Of a stretch of 6,650 bases of DNA, positions 1 through 5,916 are shown piece by piece. The position numbers were made by a program, and so were the translations under genes. Numbering within the stretch: the first letter of the stretch is position 1; each line of letters opens with the position of its first letter. The stretch is from Bacteroidota bacterium (lineage in GTDB: Bacteria > Bacteroidota > Kryptoniia > Kryptoniales > JAKASW01): assembly GCA_021785235.1 (NCBI GenBank), contig JAJYGB010000059.1:1-6650 (forward strand), written 5' to 3'. The notes below the pieces were generated by a model that worked only from the letters and a program-made list of their open reading frames with translations, ran no database searches and had not been told where the DNA came from.

Positions 1-2
1 CT

Positions 3-263
3 CCAATGAAGCTTTACATGAAATTCCTGTGGCTTGCAGGAGAGGTCGGAGACGGCGCCGGAGATGTTCCGGGAAATCCAGATTTCGCCCCAACCGACCA
101 GGACGTGACGGTATTCAACATGCTGAACCGAAGAATGCAAAAGGTCGAGGCCGAGTACAAGACGCTGATGACAGCGACGATACCCGCGTTCAACAACATG
201 CTGAAAGAGAAAGGTATTCTTGCCGTCATACTCAATCCTGCGCCGGTTGACGGAATGAAATAG
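3..263 (+). CDS. C-terminal end of a sortilin/VPS10-type beta-propeller protein (partial, 5' end outside window)
   Basis: The reading frame is open from the left edge to the TAG at 261-263, giving 86 visible residues. The ATG at 6 is almost certainly internal, because the frame continues upstream of it and the segment looks like the tail of a long protein. The motif KFLWLAGEVG followed by a Gly/Asp-rich turn, a PDFAPTDQ stretch and a helical run ending in PAFNNMLKEKG is what I remember from the C-termini of large (about 1000-residue) BNR/sortilin-like proteins annotated as WD40/YVTN/VPS10 glycosyl-hydrolase-like proteins in Bacteroidota and relatives. These are usually exported beta-propellers of unknown substrate, and no catalytic part is visible here. 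The gene converges on the GH125 gene, with 81 bp between the stop codons, so it belongs to a different transcription unit. The family call rests on motif memory only. Confidence 0.7.
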   Translation, partial: PMKLYMKFLWLAGEVGDGAGDVPGNPDFAPTDQDVTVFNMLNRRMQKVEAEYKTLMTATIPAFNNMLKEKGILAVILNPAPVDGMK

Positions 264-271
264 AGACGCAA

Positions 272-313
272 CTTTGGAAGGGAGCAAAGTCTCTTCTGAG
301 CCGCCTTCCAAAG
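272..313. terminator. Candidate bidirectional terminator hairpin between convergent genes
   Basis: A perfect 10-bp inverted repeat (CTTTGGAAGG at 272-281 and CCTTCCAAAG at 304-313) with a 22-nt loop lies between the TAG at 263 and the GH125 stop at 345. Its position between two converging genes suits a shared terminator. Neither strand has a clean T-run right after the stem and the loop is long, so it is not a textbook intrinsic terminator. Confidence 0.4.
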
Positions 314-344
314 GTAACCTGGCCCCTTCGCATGGCAGCCGGCG

Positions 345-1787
345 TTACGAGAGAAGGTACGGTTTCTCTTTCTGAAGTCTAATGATAAGCTCGCCGAAGA
401 GCGTGTTTGCCCAGGCGAACCAACTTCGGGTAAATTTCTTCGGGTCGTTTTCGTCGAACGATTCGTGCATGAATCCGGTGCCCGCGCTCGATTCGACCAA
501 AGTGGAGAGGCACCTTGAGATCTCGTTGTCGTTTCGGCTCGTGAACGCGCGCATCATTATCGCTATCGGCCAAATCTTCCCGAGACCGGTATGTGCGCTT
601 CCGATTCCATCTCCGGCAGCTCCCTTGAAGTAGTAAGGATTGCTTCCGCTGAACAGGAACTGCCTTGTATTCTGGTAGACCTGGTCGCTTTCGGGAACAC
701 AGTCTAAATATGGAAGCGAGAGAAGGCTCGGCGCATTGGCATCGTCCATGAATGAATGGTCGCCGTAACCATCGACTTCATACGCGTACATATCTCCGAA
801 CGTCTCGTGATTCACGACAGCGAATCGTTGTACCGCCTCGTAGACTTCATCGGCAAGCGAGGAGCAATCACCGGCAAACTTTTCGTCCTTCATGATATCG
901 CGGGACATCTCTGCCAGCAGCTTTAAGACGTGGACGGCAAACAAGTTAGACGGGACGAGGAACGGAAATATGGTGGAATCGTCCGAAGGACGGAATATGG
1001 ACACTATCATGCCTACCGGCTTGATCGGGTTTCCGTAACCGCCACCGGCAACTGTATCGGTTTGGACAGCCGTCACCCGTTGGAATTTGTACGGACCTCG
1101 GCCATCTTTTCTCTGCTGCTGTCTGAAGGTCTTGACAACAAGCTTCATCGCATCGCGCCACTTGCCGTCGAAGGGAGAAGTGTCTCCGGTTTCCTTCCAA
1201 TAGCGGTGCGCCAGCCTTATTGGGTAACATAGCGAGTCGACTTCCCATTTACGCTCGTGTATTCCGGGCTTCATGGTTGTCAGGTCTTTGTCGAACGGGC
1301 TTCCGGTCGGGCCGTAGTTGAATGCGTTGGCGTAAGGATCGAGCAGGATGCATTTCGTCTGTCTGTTGATCACTCCGGCGATAAGTTCTTTGAGTTTCGG
1401 ATCCTGTGTGACAAGCGGGAGATATGGCCAGACCTGCGCGCTCGAATCGCGAAGCCACATGGCATCTATATCTCCTGTGATTACGAAGGTGTCGGGCCTG
1501 CCGTCTATCATCGCAAACTGTACGGTTGTGTCCAGGGTGTTCGGATAGCAGTTGCCGAATATCCACGCAAGGTCCCGGTTGCCGATATCCCCCTGTACCC
1601 TTCGTATTTCCTCATCCACGGCTTCGCTAACGAATTTTCTTTTGTCTAGAGGCGGGCGCTTGCTCATGAGATCGCCTGCCGTTTGCGCGGCCGCGCCGAG
1701 CGCGGAGTGCAACGGACTCCTGTTCAGCAGCGAAAGTCCGGCCATCGCGAGCCCACTCTTTTTAAGAAAATCCCTTCTCGATGTCAT
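345..1787 (-). CDS. GH125 exo-alpha-1,6-mannosidase with Tat signal peptide
   Basis: This 480-residue protein is a full-length member of glycoside hydrolase family 125 (formerly DUF1237), metal-independent inverting exo-alpha-1,6-mannosidases with a single (alpha/alpha)6 barrel. The N-terminus carries a twin-arginine motif, SRRDFLKK (residues 3-10), then a hydrophobic run (about 11-21) and an Ala-rich segment near 29-35 suited to signal peptidase cleavage, so it should be exported folded to the periplasm. Family motifs in order are DAMWLRDSSAQ (108-118), DPYANAFNYGP (150-160), ERKWEVDSLCYPIRLAHRYW (178-197), the FRPSDD segment (265-270) with the likely catalytic acid Asp269, YEVDGYGDHSFMDDANAPS (336-354), the GSAHTGLGKIWP region (396-407) and HESFD (441-445), where Glu442 is the likely base. 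The start ATG is supported by a GGGAGG Shine-Dalgarno 5 nt upstream. Its substrate is usually fungal mannan or N-glycan mannose. It lies 312 bp downstream of the GH94 gene, so its transcription may be partly independent. Confidence 0.93.
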   Translation of the reverse strand: MTSRRDFLKKSGLAMAGLSLLNRSPLHSALGAAAQTAGDLMSKRPPLDKRKFVSEAVDEEIRRVQGDIGNRDLAWIFGNCYPNTLDTTVQFAMIDGRPDTFVITGDIDAMWLRDSSAQVWPYLPLVTQDPKLKELIAGVINRQTKCILLDPYANAFNYGPTGSPFDKDLTTMKPGIHERKWEVDSLCYPIRLAHRYWKETGDTSPFDGKWRDAMKLVVKTFRQQQRKDGRGPYKFQRVTAVQTDTVAGGGYGNPIKPVGMIVSIFRPSDDSTIFPFLVPSNLFAVHVLKLLAEMSRDIMKDEKFAGDCSSLADEVYEAVQRFAVVNHETFGDMYAYEVDGYGDHSFMDDANAPSLLSLPYLDCVPESDQVYQNTRQFLFSGSNPYYFKGAAGDGIGSAHTGLGKIWPIAIMMRAFTSRNDNEISRCLSTLVESSAGTGFMHESFDENDPKKFTRSWFAWANTLFGELIIRLQKEKPYLLS

Positions 1788-1792
1788 CAGGT

Positions 1793-1798
1793 CCTCCC
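1793..1798 (-). promoter_or_regulatory. Shine-Dalgarno of the GH125 gene
   Basis: The minus strand reads GGGAGG, 5 nt before the ATG at 1787, just downstream of a T7 tract (minus strand). It is the strongest ribosome binding site in the window and fixes the start that yields an intact Tat signal. Confidence 0.75.
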
Positions 1799-1835
1799 GA
1801 AAAAAAATTTATTCCGAATCCAAGTTTATTTGAAA

Positions 1836-1916
1836 GACAAGTCGCGTCATTCTGAGGAATATTTCTAACGGTACAGAATGATATCACGATGGCATGTCAT
1901 TGCACGCCGGCTTGTC
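1836..1916. repeat. Nested inverted-repeat element, possible degenerate dispersed palindromic repeat
   Basis: The inner arms TCATTCTG (1847-1854) and CAGAATGA (1874-1881) are perfect 8-bp complements around a 19-nt loop. The outer arms at 1836-1844 and 1908-1916 pair over 9 positions with one G-T wobble (GACAAG against CTTGTC at the ends), and 3 more pairs form after a one-base bulge. The inner palindrome resembles the GTCATTCTGAG...CAGAATGAC ends of short intergenic palindromic repeats that I remember from many bacterial genomes, including Ignavibacteria-like ones. It could be a worn copy of such a repeat, or a structured leader upstream of GH125. No transposase or target duplication is visible. 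Confidence 0.45.
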
Positions 1917-1994
1917 AAGGTAATAGAATTCAGAATACCCATCAATCGAAAAAACGCGCCACTTCTCTTCCGCTAAATCAAATCCGGCAGGACA

Positions 1995-2024
1995 AACATC
2001 AAATGAGAAAGCTGTTTTGATGTT
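1995..2024. repeat. AT-rich inverted repeat (hairpin) downstream of the GH94 gene
   Basis: AACATCAAA (1995-2003) and TTTGATGTT (2016-2024) are a perfect 9-bp inverted repeat with a 12-nt loop, 76 bp past the GH94 stop. The stem is A/T-rich and no T-tract follows on the minus strand, so it is a weak terminator candidate. It could be an operator-like palindrome or an mRNA 3'-end stabilising hairpin. Confidence 0.4.
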
Positions 2025-2099
2025 GCACCGATTGCACGCGGGCTAAGTTCACAACTATGCGGGAGAGCGATATTACTACGTTGTTCGCGATACGCTTGT

Positions 2100-4502
2100 T
2101 TATTTTCCCATGATGACTTCGACCGCGATATCCGATCCTTCCGGTTGAACGGGAATAACCGAATTGACTGGTTGTCCGTTAACCTTCATCGCCTTGACCC
2201 CATGCTCGACGTGATCGGGATTCTTAACGGTTATGTGGTACGTAGCTCCGCGCCACTTCCTTACCGCCTCGAACCCGTCCCACTCCGGAGGTATCGACGG
2301 ATCGATTATCAACCCTTCATACGCCGGCCTTATCCCGAGTATGTACTTCGTCGCCGCCGTGTAATTCCATCCTCCGCTTCCAGTCAGCCATGGATGGCGC
2401 GCCCGTCCGTATGCCGTATGATCCTTACCCATCACGAACTGGCAATATACATACGGCTCCGATTCCCTTATCTCTATCTTGTCGTTCTGGTTGTACGGCA
2501 ATAGCGCGTCGTATAACTTCATCGCAAGTTTTCCCCTGCCCAGCTTGCACTCCGCTATCACAGCCCAGGGGTTAGGATGGCTGAAGATAGAACCGTTCTC
2601 CTTTATCCCTCTGTACACCCTCGTCACATATCCTATGTCGTCGTTAGGCTCCGTGTACGTCGGCCAGTTTAAATGAAGTCCGTATGGCGACGATAGGTAC
2701 TTATGAACGGAGTCCATCGCCTTCCTCGCCCGCTCCGGAGATGCGGCTCCCGATAAGCCCGCCCAGCTGTTGCTCTCCAAAAATATCTTCCCCTCCTTGT
2801 TCGTCTTCACTCCTATCTTTATTCCTGCCTTCGTCACTCCTCGAGCGTACCATTCACCGTCCCAAAGCTCCTCTTCCACCGATCTCCTCACCTGATCAGC
2901 CATCCTCGTATATTCCTGTACGTCGTTCTCGTATCCCAGTATCTCCGCAGCCTCTATAAAATACTTCAGCGCCCAGTAGTGCATGAACGATACCATCCCG
3001 CTCTGTCCTCCACCAAGGTTCAGGCAGTCGTTCCAGTCGGCACGTAGCCCTAAACATATCCCGTTCTTCGCCGTCTCCTCTGCCGTAAAATCTATCGACC
3101 TCTTTAAATGCTCATATACCGTCCCAGTCCCCTTGTCCGCATAAGGTATCTCTTCCTTGAAAAACTCAAGCTCCCCTGTCTCCATTACGTATTCGCATAC
3201 TGATCCTACTATCCACAGCGCGTCATCCGAACACACATCCTCCATACCGTGTATTATCGATTCCGCCGATGGCGTCGGGACAACCGTCGGCAGCTTCACT
3301 CCCGGTAATTTATCCTCCTGCGGCTTGAACACGTCAGGATCGAACAAGTGAAGCCCATATCCACTGCTCACCTGGCCATGTAGTAACTCTCGTATCCTCT
3401 CCTTCACCTTCTTCGGGTTCGTATGAGGTACCGCCATCACATCCTGAGAAGTATCGCGGTATCCCAGTCCTACTCTCCCTCCAACCTCTATGAACGACGC
3501 AAACCGCGACCATACCACGCAAGTCTCCGCCTGGTATAGAGTCCAGATGTTCACCATCGTGTCCAACCCTTCGTTCGGCGTCTTGCACTGAAGCACAGAT
3601 GTCTTCTCTTCCCAGTACTCCTTTATCTCCCTGAACGCCTTGTCCACATTCTTCAGGTTCTTGTACTTCTTCCTTATCTCGTAACCCTTCTCCTTCCTCG
3701 ATCCAACCCCCAGCATGAACACCAATCTCGTCTCTTCTCCACCCTTCAGCGTCATCTTCTTCTGAAGTGCCCCGCAGTGGTTCCCTCCAAGCTCCGTGCT
3801 GTTGCTCAGCTTCCCCATCTCCACCGCTATGGGGTTGCTCTCCGTACGGTAGCTCCCTATGAACCTGTCCCTCACGCAGTCATACCCGTCAGGCTCAAAG
3901 CTAGACGCAAAGTAATGGTAAGTCCACGGCTCGTAGAAAAAATCGTACTCTATTATTCCACCCTTATAGTTACTCCCGCTCGCATATAAACTCATCTGTA
4001 GGTTCTGGTTGTCTATCTCTATGTGATGAAACGAAAACTCCACATAAGAGTACACGCTCAGCTTCCTCGTCTTCTTCCCTTTGTTCCTTATCCTCACATC
4101 CCACAGTTCCACCTCGTCCTCTATCGGAATGAACACCAGCTGCTCAGCATCTATCCCCTTGTAATCGCATTGGAACTTTGTGTACGACAACCCGTGTCTC
4201 GTCGTGTACTTCGCCTTCGTGAAATCCTTCCCAACCGGCTGCCACGAGATAGTCCAATACTCACCTGTCTCGTCGTCCCTGATATACACGTAATGGCCGG
4301 GTCTATCCAGAGGCACGCCGTTCTGTCTGAACCTCGTGATCCTATGATGCTCAGTCGACTTGTAAAATGTGTATCCCCCCGCATTGTGGGATATCACCGT
4401 GCACAGATCCTTCAATCCAAGATAATTTGTCCACGACACCGGCACGTCAGGCCGTTCTATTACGTATTCCTTTGCTGCATTATCAAAATATCCGTATCGC
4501 AT
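2100..4502 (-). CDS. chbP: GH94 N,N'-diacetylchitobiose phosphorylase
   Basis: This 800-residue protein is a family GH94 inverting phosphorylase. The best match from memory is chitobiose phosphorylase, which converts N,N'-diacetylchitobiose and phosphate to GlcNAc-1-phosphate and GlcNAc in the cytoplasm; no signal peptide is present. It follows the known enzyme almost from end to end: MRYGYFDN at the start, ISHNAGGY (37-44), CVVWSRFASFIEVGG (328-342), GYRDTSQD (347-354), VVPTPSAESIIHGMEDVCSDD (407-427), and RADWNDCLNLGGG (487-499) with catalytic acid Asp492. Arg349, His642 and Thr707 are likely phosphate-site residues, and HPWLTG (703-708) is conserved. The layout is an N-terminal beta-sandwich (to about 300), an (alpha/alpha)6 barrel (about 310-740) and a small C-terminal beta domain. 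I chose ATG at 4502 over the in-frame TTG at 4517 because it gives the family N-terminus and has GAGAA 8 nt upstream. Lysine is mostly AAG and arginine often AGG, unlike GH125. Cellobiose phosphorylase is the main alternative, but its active-site motifs differ. Confidence 0.9.
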   Translation of the reverse strand: MRYGYFDNAAKEYVIERPDVPVSWTNYLGLKDLCTVISHNAGGYTFYKSTEHHRITRFRQNGVPLDRPGHYVYIRDDETGEYWTISWQPVGKDFTKAKYTTRHGLSYTKFQCDYKGIDAEQLVFIPIEDEVELWDVRIRNKGKKTRKLSVYSYVEFSFHHIEIDNQNLQMSLYASGSNYKGGIIEYDFFYEPWTYHYFASSFEPDGYDCVRDRFIGSYRTESNPIAVEMGKLSNSTELGGNHCGALQKKMTLKGGEETRLVFMLGVGSRKEKGYEIRKKYKNLKNVDKAFREIKEYWEEKTSVLQCKTPNEGLDTMVNIWTLYQAETCVVWSRFASFIEVGGRVGLGYRDTSQDVMAVPHTNPKKVKERIRELLHGQVSSGYGLHLFDPDVFKPQEDKLPGVKLPTVVPTPSAESIIHGMEDVCSDDALWIVGSVCEYVMETGELEFFKEEIPYADKGTGTVYEHLKRSIDFTAEETAKNGICLGLRADWNDCLNLGGGQSGMVSFMHYWALKYFIEAAEILGYENDVQEYTRMADQVRRSVEEELWDGEWYARGVTKAGIKIGVKTNKEGKIFLESNSWAGLSGAASPERARKAMDSVHKYLSSPYGLHLNWPTYTEPNDDIGYVTRVYRGIKENGSIFSHPNPWAVIAECKLGRGKLAMKLYDALLPYNQNDKIEIRESEPYVYCQFVMGKDHTAYGRARHPWLTGSGGWNYTAATKYILGIRPAYEGLIIDPSIPPEWDGFEAVRKWRGATYHITVKNPDHVEHGVKAMKVNGQPVNSVIPVQPEGSDIAVEVIMGK

Positions 4503-4600
4503 TGCTCTCGTTCTCAATATTCATTAAACAATTTTCCAAAACTCATCTGCACAACTTGTCTATGCCACATTCTTCGCGCAGATCACAACTCCCATACTAA
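4503..4600. promoter_or_regulatory. Short leader between permease and GH94 genes, with weak ribosome site
   Basis: This 98-bp gap is short enough for read-through from the permease gene. On the minus strand GAGAA (4511-4515) sits 8 nt before the ATG and is the best ribosome binding candidate; it overlaps the alternative TTG start. I see no convincing promoter or terminator, only a 6-bp inverted repeat (ATCTGC at 4545-4550, GCAGAT at 4578-4583) that could be chance. Confidence 0.4.
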
Positions 4601-5890
4601 TCACCCTGCCGCATTCTGAGCGGATGGTGATTCCGAATCAGCCTCCTCGATTTTTCTAAACGGCACGAACCAGGTAACGAGAAAAGAAGGGATCGTCGCG
4701 ATCATTACCCAAAGGAAGAAATGCTTGTAGCCCAGGAAGTCACTAATGAAGCCGCTCATCGCCGACGGGATCATCAGTCCCAGGTTCATCACACCCGTCG
4801 CGAAAGCATAGTGTGCCATCTTATATTTGCCCGGCGCGATCTGCTGCATCATGTACAGCGTAAGGCCGATGAAGCCGACCCCATAGCCGAGGTATTCAAA
4901 TGTCGTCGCGGTACCGATCATGACCAGGCTCGTCGGAGTTGTGTATGCGAGTATCAGGTAAACGGCGAACGGGATATTGAAGAAGGCGCATAATACTATA
5001 AGCGATCTGCGAAGCCCATATCTCGCCGTAAAATATCCCCCAAGTATCGATCCGAGTATGAAAGCTATCGGCGGGAATACGCCGTAAATTATCCCGATCT
5101 GGGAAATCGACAGGCCTAATCCACCCGACGCGCGGCTCGCTTTAAAGAAGAGCGGCACGATCTTCATCGCCTGTCCCTCAGCAAACCTGTAAAGAATTAT
5201 GAAGGCGATCCCCCATCCAACATATTGTTTCGCGAAGAACGTCTTGACGACATCCCAGAAAGTTCCGAAAGCTTCCTTCGCGGTCTTGACCTGCCCGGCC
5301 GCGCCGCCCGTCGGAAGCATCTTCGCATGGTAAATGCTCAGGATAATCATCACGCCTCCGAACAGCCCCATGACTATCATCCAAGCGTGAATGACACCGA
5401 GAGATTTCTGGAGCTGTCCCGCGAGAAAGACAAACGCCCCCTGCGACAGAACCTTCGCTACATTGTAGAACGCTCCCTGCCATCCGACGTACTCGGCCTG
5501 CTCTTTTCCAGTGAGAGCATTTATATATACGCCGTCAGCGGCGATATCGTGAGTCGAGCCGTTGAAAGCGATGATCGCCAGGAGCGCGATGGAGTATTGA
5601 AAAAATGCCGGAAGTTTAAGCGTCAGCGCAAGGAGCCCGAAACCTATGCCACCGATGAATTGAGTCGCGATGACGAAATATTTCTTCGTCTTGAACATCT
5701 CAAGCACCGGCCCCCATAGCGGTTTTAGAGTCCAGGGGAGAATTACGAGAGTTGTGAAAAAAGTTATCTGAGCGTCGTTTACACCGAGCGACTTGTACAT
5801 CAGCACCGATACGACGTTGATTACTACGAAGGGAAGGCCTTCCGCGAAATAAAGTGTCGGGACCCAGAAAGCGGGACTTCGGTTAATCAT
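4601..5890 (-). CDS. AmpG-like major facilitator superfamily permease, probable chitobiose/GlcNAc-sugar importer
   Basis: This 429-residue protein is a hydrophobic inner-membrane carrier of typical MFS length, with about 12 predicted membrane spans in two halves joined by a cytoplasmic loop (about 190-215). The signatures are those of the AmpG-like branch, whose known members import GlcNAc-anhydro-muropeptides: YFAEGLPF (14-21), LKPLWGPVLEMF (55-66) and THDIAADGVYI (113-123). The second half starts with YRFAEGQAMKIVPLFF (234-249), echoing the first FAEGLP, as expected of the internal duplication, and has an MFS A-like turn, GGYFTARYGLRRS (284-296). The gene starts 26 bp after the GH18 stop and precedes GH94, so co-transcription is likely; its ribosome site is weak. 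Placed between a chitinase and a chitobiose phosphorylase, it most plausibly imports N,N'-diacetylchitobiose. That substrate is inferred from context. Transport of muropeptides or other GlcNAc sugars remains possible. Confidence 0.87.
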   Translation of the reverse strand: MINRSPAFWVPTLYFAEGLPFVVINVVSVLMYKSLGVNDAQITFFTTLVILPWTLKPLWGPVLEMFKTKKYFVIATQFIGGIGFGLLALTLKLPAFFQYSIALLAIIAFNGSTHDIAADGVYINALTGKEQAEYVGWQGAFYNVAKVLSQGAFVFLAGQLQKSLGVIHAWMIVMGLFGGVMIILSIYHAKMLPTGGAAGQVKTAKEAFGTFWDVVKTFFAKQYVGWGIAFIILYRFAEGQAMKIVPLFFKASRASGGLGLSISQIGIIYGVFPPIAFILGSILGGYFTARYGLRRSLIVLCAFFNIPFAVYLILAYTTPTSLVMIGTATTFEYLGYGVGFIGLTLYMMQQIAPGKYKMAHYAFATGVMNLGLMIPSAMSGFISDFLGYKHFFLWVMIATIPSFLVTWFVPFRKIEEADSESPSAQNAAG

Positions 5891-5916
5891 GAAATTCTCA
5901 CGGCTCTCGTCCTCAA

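Larger units (their letters stand above)
1788..2099. other. 312-bp noncoding gap between GH94 and GH125 genes
   Basis: I see no credible gene here on either strand. The gap contains the GH125 ribosome binding site, a nested inverted-repeat element (1836-1916) and a second hairpin (1995-2024), listed separately. A 9-bp direct repeat ATTGCACGC occurs at 1899-1907 and 2031-2039; one such match in a region this size is close to chance. A TTGACA hexamer lies on the minus strand (1913-1918), but I find no well-spaced -10 box or the Bacteroidota TAnnTTTG element, so no promoter is called. The size of the gap and the strong downstream ribosome site suggest that GH125 has its own promoter or an RNA-processing site here. 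Confidence 0.6.

Noticed and set aside
14..271. 85-residue minus-strand frame opposite the left-edge gene
   Set aside because: It mirrors the sortilin-like C-terminus, which matches a known family in the + frame; the minus frame does not.
1249..1649. Open frames of 105 (minus) and 130 (plus) residues inside the GH125 gene
   Set aside because: Both overlap a continuous, motif-rich GH125 frame and lack family signatures; they are alternate-frame shadows.
1913..1918. TTGACA hexamer on the minus strand as a -35 box for GH125
   Set aside because: No -10-like hexamer occurs at 16-18 nt; the nearest (TATCAT) is 29 nt away. The hexamer also forms part of the outer stem of the palindromic element.
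1935..1975. T6 run on the minus strand after GC-rich sequence as a terminator for the GH94 unit
   Set aside because: The only stem directly before the T-run has about three base pairs, too weak for an intrinsic terminator.
1899..2039. Direct repeat ATTGCACGC (1899-1907 and 2031-2039) as a CRISPR or regulator-binding repeat
   Set aside because: Only two copies, 9 bp long, with no regular spacing; a match of this length is not far from chance in 312 bp.
4023..4619. 198-residue open frame on the + strand over the GH94 gene start and the gap
   Set aside because: It lies opposite a clearly conserved GH94 coding sequence, resembles no protein I know and has a composition typical of an antisense shadow.
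5225..5719. 164-residue open frame on the + strand within the permease gene
   Set aside because: Antisense shadow of the MFS coding sequence; very charged, low-sense composition, no recognisable motif.
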